A stretch of DNA of 64,000 nt from Roseateles noduli (GTDB lineage Bacteria; Pseudomonadota; Gammaproteobacteria; Burkholderiales; Burkholderiaceae_C): positions 310,001 through 374,000 of the forward strand of contig NIOE01000006.1 in assembly GCA_002205125.1 (NCBI GenBank). The letters are read 5' to 3'. Each line of letters starts with the position of its first letter. Positions within the stretch are counted from its first letter, which is position 1. The notes under the pieces are model-generated. The model ran no database searches and was not told the DNA's origin. It saw only the letters and a program-made list of their open reading frames with translations. Below are positions 36,032 through 44,532 of the stretch, in pieces. Made by a program: the position numbers and the translations under genes.

Positions 36032-37042
36032 ATGGGAACGATGCACGTGGCCTTCTGGGTCGTGGCCATGCTGGTGGTGCTGGCCGTCGCCTTCGACTTC
36101 ATGAACGGCTTCCACGACGCGGCCAACTCGATCGCGACGGTGGTGTCGACCGGCGTCCTCAAGCCGCAGCAGGCCGTGCTGTTCGCGGCCTTCTTCAACG
36201 TGATCGCGGTGCTGTTCTTCGAGCTGAAGGTGGCGGCCACGATCGGCAAGGGATCGATCGACGCGACCATCGTCGATCACCACGTGATCTTCGGCGCGCT
36301 GATCGGCGCGATCGCGTGGAACGTGATCACCTGGTTCTACGGCATCCCGTCCAGCTCGTCGCATGCGCTGATCGGCGGCCTGGTCGGCGCGGCGATCGCC
36401 AAGGCAGGCACCAAGGGCCTGATCATGAGCGGCATCGGCAAGACGGTGCTGTTCATCTTCGTCTCGCCGCTGCTGGGCTTCCTGCTGGGATCGCTGCTGA
36501 TGGTGGCGGTGGCCTGGCTGTTCAGACGCAGCTCGCCGCTGCGCGTGGACAACTGGTTCCGGCGGCTGCAACTGGTCTCGGCCGGGCTCTACAGTCTGGG
36601 CCACGGCGGCAATGACGCGCAGAAGACCATCGGCCTGATCTGGATGCTGCTGATCGCCTCGGGCTACGCCGGCGCCGGCGAACATTCACCGCCGACCTGG
36701 GTCATCGTCGTCTGCTATCTCGCCATCGGCATGGGCACCATGTTCGGCGGCTGGCGCATCGTCCGCACGATGGGGCAGAAAATCACCAAGCTCAAACCGG
36801 TCGGCGGCTTCTGCGCCGAAACCGGCGGCGCGATCACGCTGTTCCTGGCGACCGCGCTCGGCATCCCCGTGTCCACCACGCACACGATCACCGGCGCCAT
36901 CGTCGGCGTGGGCTCGACGCAGCGCGCGTCGTCGGTCCGCTGGGGCGTGGCGGGAAACATCGTGTGGGCCTGGATCTTCACGATCCCGGCCTCGGCGTTC
37001 ATCGCCGGGTTGTTCTACTGGATCAGCTTCACGCTGTTCTGA
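36032..37042 (+). CDS. pit: Low-affinity inorganic phosphate transporter (Pit family)
   Basis: 336-residue inner-membrane phosphate:H+ symporter. Both halves carry the Pit signature: FMNGFHDAANSIATVVSTGVL near residue 20 and LGHGGNDAQKTIGLIWM near 190. PSSSSHALIGGL and PVSTTHTITGAIVGVG are the matching re-entrant segments. Length is typical of the short bacterial Pit type found with DUF47. It shares an operon with that gene and is convergent with the TM2 gene across a hairpin at 37081-37116. Confidence 0.95.
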   Translation: MGTMHVAFWVVAMLVVLAVAFDFMNGFHDAANSIATVVSTGVLKPQQAVLFAAFFNVIAVLFFELKVAATIGKGSIDATIVDHHVIFGALIGAIAWNVITWFYGIPSSSSHALIGGLVGAAIAKAGTKGLIMSGIGKTVLFIFVSPLLGFLLGSLLMVAVAWLFRRSSPLRVDNWFRRLQLVSAGLYSLGHGGNDAQKTIGLIWMLLIASGYAGAGEHSPPTWVIVVCYLAIGMGTMFGGWRIVRTMGQKITKLKPVGGFCAETGGAITLFLATALGIPVSTTHTITGAIVGVGSTQRASSVRWGVAGNIVWAWIFTIPASAFIAGLFYWISFTLF

Positions 37043-37080
37043 GGCGCTCGCCTGCGGAAGGCCAAGCGCGGGCACTCCAC

Positions 37081-37116
37081 GAGGCATGGGGCACCCCTCC
37101 AGGGACCCCAAGCCTC
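37081..37116. terminator. Bidirectional hairpin after pit
   Basis: GAGGC-A-TGGGG (37081-37091) pairs with CCCCA-A-GCCTC (37106-37116) around a 14-base loop. It lies between convergent stops of pit and the TM2-domain gene; no T-run. Confidence 0.55.
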
Positions 37117-37150
37117 ATTCCGGCCCCACTCGCGCTCGCTGCCTGTGGGC

Positions 37151-37621
37151 CTATTGACTGATCTCGCGGGCGGCTTCGACCTGCGATTCGAAGTAGCGCT
37201 GCGCGGAGAAGGCGATCGTCGCCATCAGGCAGGCGCCGCCGACCATCAGGCACGCAATGACGCCCAGGATCGGCAACCAGCCGGTCTTGCGCAGCGCGCC
37301 GCGGTTGAAGCGGTCGGCCCAGCGCTCGTCGGGCATCAGGCCGTAGACGATGCCGGCCAGCATGCTCTGGGCGATCATCAGCCCGAGCAGCGGGATCAGG
37401 AACCAGGCGGCAACGTCGTCCTGGCCCAGCGTGTCCATGCGATGCACGCCGTACAGGCCGAGGAGCGTGGGCAGCGGGTGCAGCCAGGCCAGCTTGTCGC
37501 TGAACCCGTGCAGATAGAAGCGGTGCGCCCCGAGGCTGCCGAGCGCGAAGCTCAGCCAGGTGGCGACGGTCTTGGACTTGAGGTCCGCCGCGCCGCCGGC
37601 GTCAGGGGCGACGGCGCTCAT
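37151..37621 (-). CDS. TM2-domain membrane protein
   Basis: 156-residue inner-membrane protein. After a short hydrophilic start comes TVATWLSFALGSLGAHRFYLHGF, the TM2 motif (Leu-Gly-x2-Gly-x-His-Arg-Phe-Tyr), then two more hydrophobic segments (AAWFLIPLLGLMIAQSM and LPILGVIACLMVGGACL). Its start overlaps the stop of the GNAT gene (ATGA, 37618-37621), so they are co-translated. Function unknown. Confidence 0.85.
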   Translation of the reverse strand: MSAVAPDAGGAADLKSKTVATWLSFALGSLGAHRFYLHGFSDKLAWLHPLPTLLGLYGVHRMDTLGQDDVAAWFLIPLLGLMIAQSMLAGIVYGLMPDERWADRFNRGALRKTGWLPILGVIACLMVGGACLMATIAFSAQRYFESQVEAAREISQ

Positions 37622-38250
37622 GCGGCCGGCGTCTCGGCGGGCGCGGAGGGGGCGGCCGGCGAAGCGGTCGCGGCGGCGGTCGCTGCGGTCGCCGGCGTCG
37701 CTCCGGTGGGCGAACTGGTGTCGCCCTGACCCAGTTGGCGTTGCATCAGCACGACATCGAGCCACTTTCCGAACTTCCAACCGGCGGACTTCATCACGCC
37801 GACGTCCTCGAAGCCGTGGCTGCGATGGACGCCGATCGAACCGAGGTTCTGCGAGTCGCCGATCACCGCAATCATCTGACGCGCACCGGCGGCTTCGCAG
37901 CGGGCGATCAGTTCGGCCAGCAGCAGCCGGCCGACGCCCTGGCCCTGGGCCTGGGGCGAGAGGTAGATCGAGTCCTCGACGAAGTAGCGGTAGGCCAGGC
38001 GCGGACGGAAGTAGTTGGCGTACGCGAAGCCCAGCACCTGCCCGTCGCGTTCGGCGATCAGGTAGGGCAGGCTGCGGCTGAGCACCTCGGTGCGGCGGCG
38101 GCCCATCTCGGCGCGGTCGGGCACGTCGGTCTCGAAGGTGCCGGTGCCGTGCAGCACCGCGTGCTCGTAGATCTGCTGGATGGCGGCGATGTCACCCTCC
38201 AGGCTGGGGCGGATCAGGAGGGGGGAGGAACTGCTGGTGGTCGTCGTCAT
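37618..38250 (-). CDS. GNAT N-acetyltransferase, phosphinothricin-acetyltransferase type
   Basis: 210-residue acetyltransferase. It has IRPSLEGDIAAIQQIYEHAVLHGTGTFE, YANYFRPRLAYRYFVEDSIY and the acetyl-CoA loop QGQGVGRLLLAEL, matching the Pat/YwnH group that acetylates phosphinothricin, methionine sulfone or similar amines. About 45 residues at the C terminus are Ala/Thr/Pro-rich and outside the domain. The ATG at 38250 gives the best start; no ribosome-binding site is visible, and a TTG at 38274 is an alternative. It is divergent from rpsP. Confidence 0.88.
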   Translation of the reverse strand: MTTTTSSSSPLLIRPSLEGDIAAIQQIYEHAVLHGTGTFETDVPDRAEMGRRRTEVLSRSLPYLIAERDGQVLGFAYANYFRPRLAYRYFVEDSIYLSPQAQGQGVGRLLLAELIARCEAAGARQMIAVIGDSQNLGSIGVHRSHGFEDVGVMKSAGWKFGKWLDVVLMQRQLGQGDTSSPTGATPATAATAAATASPAAPSAPAETPAA

Positions 38251-38259
38251 TGGGGGAGG

Positions 38260-38289
38260 AGGACAAAGCGTCAAACGCGAGTTTATAAT
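38260..38289 (+). promoter_or_regulatory. Sigma70 promoter of the rpsP operon
   Basis: TATAAT at 38284-38289 with AGGACA (4 of 6 to TTGACA) at 38260-38265 and an 18-base spacer. It is about 230 bases before rpsP, so the message has a long leader. Confidence 0.65.
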
Positions 38290-38520
38290 GCTTGGTTTTG
38301 GCGCTGGCCCCTGGGTGTGGCTGTCACGCTTCGAAGCTCCCTGAAACGGAGCATGCGGGCGATGGACGGACCGGGGGCGTATCTACGGAGCCAGCTGTCG
38401 ACCTGCCGTTGGGAATCGATGCGCGACGCACGCGTACCCGACGAAGAGTCGATCCAATCTCTGCTTGCCCCTGTGTGTCTCCCTGGTGCGGTGGAACGCT
38501 CAAAACCTGAAGGATAGATC

Positions 38521-38796
38521 ATGGTCGTTATTCGACTCTCCCGCGGTGGCTCCAAGAAGCGTCCGTTCTACAACCTCGTCGTGACGGACAGCCGCAACCG
38601 CCGTGACGGCCGCTTCATCGAGCGCGTCGGTTTCTACAACCCCGTGGCCACCGGCAATGCCGAGGGCCTGCGCGTCGCGCAAGACCGCGTGGCCTACTGG
38701 GTCGGCACCGGCGCCCAGCTGTCGCCGGCCGTCGCCCGTCTGGTCGACGTGGCCAAGAAGTCGGCTGCCGCTCCGGCCGCCGCCGTCGCTGCCTGA
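38521..38796 (+). CDS. rpsP: 30S ribosomal protein S16
   Basis: 91-residue S16: [41 protein letters not shown], with an Ala-rich tail. It is the first gene of the conserved rpsP-rimM-trmD-rplS cluster. The 224-base leader from the promoter at 38284 contains no other gene. Confidence 0.98.
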   Translation: MVVIRLSRGGSKKRPFYNLVVTDSRNRRDGRFIERVGFYNPVATGNAEGLRVAQDRVAYWVGTGAQLSPAVARLVDVAKKSAAAPAAAVAA

Positions 38797-38814
38797 TCCA
38801 TCGGATTGCAGTCG

Positions 38815-39411
38815 ATGAAGCAAGCGCCTGACGACGTCGTCGAGAGTTCCCCGGCTTTCCCGGAGGACGCCATCGAGGTCGGGCGCGTGCTGGACGCCTG
38901 GGGCATCAAGGGCTGGCTGAAGATCCTCAGCCATTCTCCTGATGCCCAGGCGCTCTTCGCCTCCCGCCGCTGGTTCATGAAACCGAGCGAGAAGGCATTG
39001 CCGGGCAAGCCGCATGTCGTGCCCCCCGTGCTCAAGGTTCTGTCCGTCCGCGACCACGCGGACGGCATCGTCGCCCAGGTCGAAGGCCTGGCCGACCGCA
39101 ACGGTGCGGAGGCGCTCAAGGGCGCCCGCATCTTCGTCTCGCGCAGCGTGTTCCCGGACACCGCCGAGGACGAGTTCTACTGGATCGACCTCATCGGCAT
39201 GAGCGTCGTCAACAAGGACGGCCAGACGCTGGGCGAGGTGATCGACCTGATCGACACCGGCCCGCACTGCGTGCTGCGCATCCTGCCCGCCGGCAAGACC
39301 GCGCCGGTCAAGCCGGACGAGGAAATCCTGATCCCGTTCGTGAACGCGTTTGTCGGCGACGTCGACAAGGCCGCGAAGATCATCCCGGTCGATTGGGATC
39401 TGGACTACTGA
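38815..39411 (+). CDS. rimM: 16S rRNA-processing protein RimM
   Basis: 198-residue assembly factor that binds S19 and matures the 30S head. The N-terminal barrel has IEVGRVLDAWGIKGWLKI and the C-terminal PRC barrel has DEFYWIDLIGMSVVNKDGQTLGEVIDL and ILIPFVNAFVGDVDKAAKII. The ATG at 38815 is used rather than the TTG nine bases earlier. It lies 18 bases after rpsP. Confidence 0.96.
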   Translation: MKQAPDDVVESSPAFPEDAIEVGRVLDAWGIKGWLKILSHSPDAQALFASRRWFMKPSEKALPGKPHVVPPVLKVLSVRDHADGIVAQVEGLADRNGAEALKGARIFVSRSVFPDTAEDEFYWIDLIGMSVVNKDGQTLGEVIDLIDTGPHCVLRILPAGKTAPVKPDEEILIPFVNAFVGDVDKAAKIIPVDWDLDY

Positions 39412-39435
39412 AGCCGCCGGGCCTGGCCGGGCCCG

Positions 39436-40266
39436 ATGCCCATGCGCTTCGACGTTCTCACGCTGTTCCCTGAGCTCTTCGACCCCTTCCTGCGGGTCGG
39501 CGTGACGCGTCGCGCGTACGAGAGCAAGCAGGTCGACGTGCGCCTGTGGCAACTGCGCGATCACGCCGAAGACAACTACCGTCGTGTCGACGATCGCCCC
39601 TTCGGCGGCGGTCCCGGCATGGTGATGCTGGCTGCGCCGCTGGAGCGCGCGTTGGCGGCAGTGAAAGCCGACCGCGCGATCACGCATCCCGGTGCGCCTG
39701 CTGTGATCCACTTCAGCCCGACCGGACGCAAGCTCGATCAAGCGCTGGCCCAGGAGCTGGCGCAAGGCGAGGGCGCGATCCTGCTCTGCGGCCGTTATGA
39801 AGGCATCGACCAGCGCGTGCTGGACCGCCACGTGACGATGGAGATCAGCCTCGGCGATTTCGTGCTGTCCGGCGGCGAACTGCCGGCCATCGCGATGCTC
39901 GATGCGATCGCCCGCCTGCAGGAAGGCGTGCTGAACGACGCCGCCTCGCACCAGCAGGACAGCTTCTCGGATGGACTGCTGGACTGCCCGCACTTCAGCC
40001 GTCCCGAAGTTCTCGAAACGCCCGAAGGCCCGATGCCGGTGCCGCCGGTGCTGCTGTCGGGCCATCACGCCGAGATCGCCCGCTGGCGCCGCGAGCAGTC
40101 GCTGGCGTTGACGCTGCGTCGCCGGCCCGAGCTGATCGAGGCGGCGCGCCGCGACGGCAAGCTCGACAAGAAGGACGAGAAGTTCCTCGCCTCGCTGCAG
40201 GCTGCGCCAGGCAAGGCGCACCGCAAATCGGGCGGTGGTACGGGCGGCGGTACGGGCGAAGTTTGA
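39436..40266 (+). CDS. trmD: tRNA (guanine-37-N1)-methyltransferase
   Basis: 276-residue SPOUT methyltransferase that makes m1G37 and prevents frameshifting. It has [28 protein letters not shown], the knot region [36 protein letters not shown], and the C-terminal [23 protein letters not shown]. The start could be ATG 39436 or 39442. The C terminus has an extra Gly/Thr repeat. The rplS promoter overlaps its stop. Confidence 0.97.
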   Translation: MPMRFDVLTLFPELFDPFLRVGVTRRAYESKQVDVRLWQLRDHAEDNYRRVDDRPFGGGPGMVMLAAPLERALAAVKADRAITHPGAPAVIHFSPTGRKLDQALAQELAQGEGAILLCGRYEGIDQRVLDRHVTMEISLGDFVLSGGELPAIAMLDAIARLQEGVLNDAASHQQDSFSDGLLDCPHFSRPEVLETPEGPMPVPPVLLSGHHAEIARWRREQSLALTLRRRPELIEAARRDGKLDKKDEKFLASLQAAPGKAHRKSGGGTGGGTGEV

Positions 40267-40290
40267 CGATCGTCCAAGCGCGTCTATAAT
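40263..40290 (+). promoter_or_regulatory. Internal sigma70 promoter of rplS
   Basis: TTGACG (40263-40268), 16-base spacer, TATAAT (40285-40290), overlapping the trmD stop. It would give L19 its own supply, with a leader of about 150 bases before rplS. Confidence 0.75.
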
Positions 40291-40447
40291 CGCGGGTTTT
40301 CCGATCCTCTACTGGGCTGATGGGGCAAGGGCGGTGCTTTGACACCGTTGGTTGAATCCCCACGCGGGCGGCGCCGAAGAATTCCTTCGAAGGTGTCCTG
40401 TCCTGGAATCATCCTGATTCGCGCCGGCAAGATCACAGGAGATCCTC

Positions 40448-40813
40448 GTGAATCTGATCCAAACCCTTGAGCAAGAAGAAATTGCTCGCCTGAACAAGAC
40501 CATCCCCGCGTTCGCCCCCGGCGACACGGTGATCGTGAACGTGAACGTCGTCGAAGGCACCCGCAAGCGCGTGCAGGCCTACGAAGGCGTCGTGATCGCC
40601 CGCCGCAACCGCGGTCTGAACTCCAACTTCATCGTCCGCAAGATCTCGAGCGGCGAAGGCGTTGAGCGTACGTTCCAGCTGTACAGCCCGCTGATCGCTT
40701 CGATCGAAGTGAAGCGTCGCGGCGACGTCCGTCGCGCGAAGCTGTACTACCTGCGCGAGCGTTCGGGCAAGTCGGCACGTATCAAGGAAAAGCTGGCGAT
40801 CAAGTCGGCCTGA
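40448..40813 (+). CDS. rplS: 50S ribosomal protein L19
   Basis: 121-residue L19 at the 30S-50S interface: [72 protein letters not shown] and [22 protein letters not shown] lies just upstream. It has its own promoter and a strong terminator. Confidence 0.98.
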   Translation: MNLIQTLEQEEIARLNKTIPAFAPGDTVIVNVNVVEGTRKRVQAYEGVVIARRNRGLNSNFIVRKISSGEGVERTFQLYSPLIASIEVKRRGDVRRAKLYYLRERSGKSARIKEKLAIKSA

Positions 40814-40832
40814 TCCTAGGCGCAAGCCTCCC

Positions 40833-40868
40833 CAAAGCCGCTCCAAGGCCCTGCCCGGAGCGGCTTTG
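40833..40868 (+). terminator. Terminator after rplS
   Basis: CAAAGCCGCTCC (40833-40844) pairs perfectly with GGAGCGGCTTTG (40857-40868) around a 12-base loop, followed by TCGTTTC. It ends the rpsP-rplS cluster. Confidence 0.8.
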
Positions 40869-40945
40869 TCGTTTCTGGCGTCCAATCGGGACTTCGCGCC
40901 TCGGGCGCCCACGAACAAGTCCGGCGCACCGGACGCTCCTGCCGC

Positions 40946-41752
40946 ATGCCGACGCTCCCCTCCAGCCGTCCCGCCAGCCGCCCCGCCATCCAGGATCCCC
41001 GTGCCATCCCCGTCACCGGCACCGATGCGCATCTCCCCGCCGTCCCGCGCGAGCACCTGACGCCCGCCGCGCTTCGCGAACGCTTCCTGCACCCGACGAC
41101 GACCGCCCCCGAACTTCCGGGCGACGGCGGCATCTTCCCAGGCCGCACGACGACGCAAGCCGCGGTGCTGATCCCGCTCGTGGAGCGTCCCGACGGCCTG
41201 CACGTGCTGCTGACGCAACGCACCGCCCATCTGCGGGACCACGCCGGACAGGTCAGCTTCCCCGGCGGCCGCGCGGAACCGGAGGACGGTTCCCCCGAAC
41301 GCACCGCGCTGCGCGAGGCCGAGGAGGAAATCGGCCTGGACGAACGTTTCGTCGACTTGATCGGTCAGCTCCCCGTCTATCGCACGGTGACGGCCTACGA
41401 AGTGACGCCGGTCGTGGGCCTGATCCGTCCGGGCTTCTCGCTGCGGCTGGATGCCTTCGAGGTCGCCGAGGCCTTCGAGGTGCCGCTGGCCTTCTTGATG
41501 GACCCCGCGCACCACCAGCGCCACACCTATGAATTCGACGCGTCAGGTGGGGCCGCAGGCAACGGTGCGGACGATGGCGGCCCGCTGAAGGGTCGTCGCC
41601 AATTCCTGTCGATGCCGTGGACGGGGCCAGGTCTTGCGGTGTCGAACGCGGACCCCGACGTGACGCTGACGGCGGACGCTTCGAAGGAGTTCTTCATCTG
41701 GGGCGCGACCGCTGCCATGTTGCGCAATCTCTACCGCTTCCTGCAGGTCTGA
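40946..41752 (+). CDS. Nudix CoA pyrophosphatase (NudL/YeaB type)
   Basis: 268-residue Nudix hydrolase, probably splitting CoA to phosphopantetheine and 3',5'-ADP. The Nudix box is GGRAEPEDGSPERTALREAEEEIGL, preceded by LTQRTAHLRDHAGQVSFPGG, which is the CoA-pyrophosphatase pattern (UPF0035). It commonly follows rplS in Burkholderiales. The N-terminal 70 residues are Pro-rich and poorly conserved, so a later start is possible. Confidence 0.9.
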   Translation: MPTLPSSRPASRPAIQDPRAIPVTGTDAHLPAVPREHLTPAALRERFLHPTTTAPELPGDGGIFPGRTTTQAAVLIPLVERPDGLHVLLTQRTAHLRDHAGQVSFPGGRAEPEDGSPERTALREAEEEIGLDERFVDLIGQLPVYRTVTAYEVTPVVGLIRPGFSLRLDAFEVAEAFEVPLAFLMDPAHHQRHTYEFDASGGAAGNGADDGGPLKGRRQFLSMPWTGPGLAVSNADPDVTLTADASKEFFIWGATAAMLRNLYRFLQV

Positions 41753-41821
41753 CCTTTGGTGACGGGGCAAGGGTGGGCGAACCCCCTTCGGAGGGGGTGA
41801 GGGCCGCTATCATCCCGGGCC

Positions 41822-42811
41822 ATGAACTTCTTCGCGGTCTTGCTGGCGCTGGTGTGCGAGCAGCTCAAGCCTCTGCCGCACGGGAACCCGGTCCACCAAG
41901 GCATGATCGCCTGGGTGCGCTGGACCGGGCGCAACTTCGACGCGGGGCGGTCGCACCATGCGGCCGTCGTGTGGACGATCACCGTCGTCGGTCCGGCCCT
42001 GCTCGTCGGGGCGATCTACGCGCTCGTGCGTCCGTACAGCCTGCTGCTATCGCTGGCGATGGACGTGCTGGTGCTCTACCTGACGCTGGGCTTCCGCCAG
42101 TTCAGCCACTACTTCACCGACATCCGTGACGCGCTGGAGCGCGGCGACGAGCTGGAAGCCCGTCGCCTGCTGGCCGAATGGCGTCACCTCGACGCCAGCG
42201 AACTGCCGCGCACCGAGCTGCTCCGGCACGTGCTGGAGCATTCGCTGCTGGCGGCGCACCGGCATGTCTTCGGCGTGTTCTTCTGGTTCGTGCTGTTCTC
42301 GACGCTGGGCCTGGGCCCGGCGGGCGCGGTGCTGTACCGGATGGCCGAATTCGCGGGCCGCTACTGGGCCTTCAAGAGCCGCACGCTGGACGCGCCAACC
42401 AACGAGCGCCTGATGGAGCTCTCGCGCAAGCTGTTCGGGATGATCGACCACATTCCTGCGCGCCTGACGGCGACGGGGTTTGCGATCGTCGGCAACTTCG
42501 AGGAGGCGGTCAGTTCATGGCGCCGGGACTCGACGCTGTGGGCGCATGACAACGAGGGCATCATCCTGGCCTCCGCCGCGGGCGCGGTCGGCGTGCAGCT
42601 GGGCGGCAGTGCCGCACCGGGCGTGACGCCGGACCGCAGCAAGACCTTCGACTCGGGCGGCGACATCGACGCCACGCGCGCCGAGGGCTCCACGGGCGGC
42701 GTGCCGCCGCAGCTGGGGCATCTGCAGAGCGTCGTCGGCCTGGTCTGGCGCTCCGTGGTCCTGTGGTTGCTGCTGCTGGCGCTTCTGACGCTGGCCAACC
42801 TCGTCGGCTGA
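41822..42811 (+). CDS. CobD/CbiB-family membrane protein
   Basis: 329-residue inner-membrane protein of the CobD/CbiB family (adenosylcobinamide-phosphate synthase in cobalamin makers). It has a Glu-Gln-Leu-Lys-Pro-Leu start typical of the betaproteobacterial branch, then hydrophobic helices, YFTDIRDALERGDELEARRLLAEWR and LEHSLLAAHRHVFGVFFWFVLFSTLGLGPAGAVLYRMAEF. No other cobalamin gene is in the window, and this branch sits beside rplS-nudix in many Burkholderiales. Its real role there is uncertain. Confidence 0.85.
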   Translation: MNFFAVLLALVCEQLKPLPHGNPVHQGMIAWVRWTGRNFDAGRSHHAAVVWTITVVGPALLVGAIYALVRPYSLLLSLAMDVLVLYLTLGFRQFSHYFTDIRDALERGDELEARRLLAEWRHLDASELPRTELLRHVLEHSLLAAHRHVFGVFFWFVLFSTLGLGPAGAVLYRMAEFAGRYWAFKSRTLDAPTNERLMELSRKLFGMIDHIPARLTATGFAIVGNFEEAVSSWRRDSTLWAHDNEGIILASAAGAVGVQLGGSAAPGVTPDRSKTFDSGGDIDATRAEGSTGGVPPQLGHLQSVVGLVWRSVVLWLLLLALLTLANLVG

Positions 42812-42820
42812 CCGTTCCAA

Positions 42821-42960
42821 GAGCTTGGCCGGGGTCGGCGGCGAAGCCGAGCGTTCAAGACTGACTTGAGCGCCGTCTGTCTGAGCGGCGTGAACCGAAG
42901 GTGAACAAAGCGAGTTGGCGCGACCTCGCGAGGCGTGAGCCGCTGGCCCCGGCCAAGCTC
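42821..42960. repeat. 14-bp inverted repeat spanning a convergent gap
   Basis: GAGCTTGGCCGGGG (42821-42834) is the exact reverse complement of CCCCGGCCAAGCTC (42947-42960). Smaller pairs lie within, such as TCAAG-ACTGA-CTTGA near 42858. The element fills most of the 171-base gap between the convergent CobD-like and SDR genes and may stop transcription from both sides. Confidence 0.55.
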
Positions 42961-42982
42961 GGCGCGCGTCTCCACTCGAAAT

Positions 42983-43792
42983 TCAAGCGTCCCGCACATC
43001 GGCCAGCACTTGCTGGCCGAAGTCGTTTCTGGCGAGGAACTTCAGCACCTGCGTTGCGGTGTCGTCCGCGCTCGCGAGCTGTCCTTGCGCCTTGAACTCG
43101 GCAAAGCGGTCCCGATCCGGGAACTTCGATGCATCTCCGCCGCGCAGTTGCGCCTGCATGTCGGTGTCGATGATGCCGGGTGCGAGCGAGACCACGCGGG
43201 CGGCGCGTTCGCCCTTGGAGGCCTTGTGTTCCTCGTCCAGCGCCATGGCGCGGCTGAGGTTGTCCATGCCGGCCTTGGCGGCGCAGTAGAGCGCGCTGCC
43301 GGCCATGGCGCGGCGGCCCAGGCCGGAGGAGATGTTCAGCACCTTGCGATCGGCCGGCCAGGCGCGGGTGGCGTCCAGGAAGGAGGCGCTCAGCAGCACC
43401 GTCGCCTCGAGGCCGACGCGCAGCCCGGCGGAGAGCGTCTCCAGCGATTCGCCATCGATGGGGCCGGGTGTCGTGACGACGCCGGCGTTGTTGATCAGCG
43501 TCGCCGAGGTCCAGTCGCTGGGCTGCGTGCGCAGCCAGTCGGCCAGGTGCTGGGCGATCGTCAGTGGGCTGGCCAGGTCGGCCTGCCATTGCTGCAACGG
43601 CAGGCTGCGCTCGTGGGCGAAGCGTTCCAGTGTTTCGCTGCGACCGCGCGCGATGCCGACGACCAGATGGCCGGCTTCGAGCGACTGGCGCGCCAGCGCC
43701 TCGCCCAGGCCGCGCGAGCTGCCGGTGATGATGGTGAGGGAACGAGGTTGGGCAGCGTCGTTGGAAGTGCCGTTGGCGTGGGTCATGGACAT
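42983..43792 (-). CDS. Short-chain dehydrogenase/reductase
   Basis: 269-residue NAD(P)-dependent SDR. The Rossmann motif is IITGSSRGLGEALAR, NNAG is in LINNAGVV, and the active site is Tyr-x3-Lys in SALYCAAKAGMD after the Ser in NISSGLG. The spacing and the PGIIDTDMQ segment resemble benzil reductase/sepiapterin reductase-like enzymes. AAGGAG lies eight bases before the ATG at 43792. The substrate is unknown. Confidence 0.92.
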   Translation of the reverse strand: MSMTHANGTSNDAAQPRSLTIITGSSRGLGEALARQSLEAGHLVVGIARGRSETLERFAHERSLPLQQWQADLASPLTIAQHLADWLRTQPSDWTSATLINNAGVVTTPGPIDGESLETLSAGLRVGLEATVLLSASFLDATRAWPADRKVLNISSGLGRRAMAGSALYCAAKAGMDNLSRAMALDEEHKASKGERAARVVSLAPGIIDTDMQAQLRGGDASKFPDRDRFAEFKAQGQLASADDTATQVLKFLARNDFGQQVLADVRDA

Positions 43793-43837
43793 GAGAAACG
43801 CTCCTTGATCGGATGGGAGGGATGGCGTGCAGCGCGC

Positions 43838-44494
43838 TCAGAAGTCGGGTGGCGAATGCAGCGACAGCGCCGGGGCGTCGAGCACCGCCGGCAGGCTGAG
43901 GTCCCGCGCGTGCAGCAGCAGGCGCGGTGCCTGCGCGAGGACCTCCGGCGGCGCATACAGCGCGTCGCCGAGGATGGGATGGCCGGCGGCCAGCAGGTGC
44001 ACGCGCAGCTGATGCGAGCGGCCGGTGACCGGCTCCAGCTCCACGCGCGTGGTGCCCGCCGCGACATCGCGATGCAGCACCCGCACGCGGGTCAGGCTCG
44101 GTTTCCCCCGCTCGTGATCGATCATCTGCCGAGGGCGGTTCGGCCAGTCGACGATCAGCGGCAGGTCGATCTCGAAGTCATCGCGCGCGACGAGGCCCGC
44201 CACGACCGCTTCATACCGCTTGTCGACGAGCCGGGCGGCGAAGGCTTCGCTGAGCGCGCGCTGCATCGCCTGACCGCGTCCGAAGACGATCAGGCCGGAG
44301 GTCGACTGATCCAGGCGATGCACGATCAACGCGTCCGGGAATTCGTCGGCCACGCGCGCCCAGGCGCAGTCCTGCTTGTCCTCGCCACGGCCGGGGACGG
44401 ACAGCAGGCCGGACGGCTTGTCGACGACGACGCGCCACGCGTCGGCATGGCGCACGGGCTGGTGGAGGGAGGACGGGAGCATCGACGCCTGCAT
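43838..44494 (-). CDS. RluA-family pseudouridine synthase
   Basis: 218-residue RNA pseudouridine synthase. The catalytic motif is IVHRLDQSTSGLIVF (HRLD aspartate), with VVDKPSGLLSVPGR before it and PVTGRSHQLRVHLLAAGHPILGD after it. It has no S4 domain, so it belongs with RluA/TruC-like single-domain enzymes acting on 23S rRNA or tRNA. The ATG at 44494 fits the family; an in-frame ATG at 44524 would leave only eight bases to the divergent ATPase gene. Confidence 0.91.
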   Translation of the reverse strand: MQASMLPSSLHQPVRHADAWRVVVDKPSGLLSVPGRGEDKQDCAWARVADEFPDALIVHRLDQSTSGLIVFGRGQAMQRALSEAFAARLVDKRYEAVVAGLVARDDFEIDLPLIVDWPNRPRQMIDHERGKPSLTRVRVLHRDVAAGTTRVELEPVTGRSHQLRVHLLAAGHPILGDALYAPPEVLAQAPRLLLHARDLSLPAVLDAPALSLHSPPDF

Positions 44495-44532
44495 CGCCGC
44501 ATTGTCGCGTCGCCTCCGTATCATCGGCGGCC

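Noticed and set aside
36032-37042. Pho box upstream of pit
   Set aside because: No tandem CTGTCAT-like repeats found in 35201-35362; only an unrelated palindrome.
41822-42811. AmpE-type beta-lactamase inducer for the CobD/CbiB-like protein
   Set aside because: AmpE is a related fold, but there is no ampD nearby and the start and neighbourhood fit the Burkholderiales CobD/CbiB branch better; not fully excluded.
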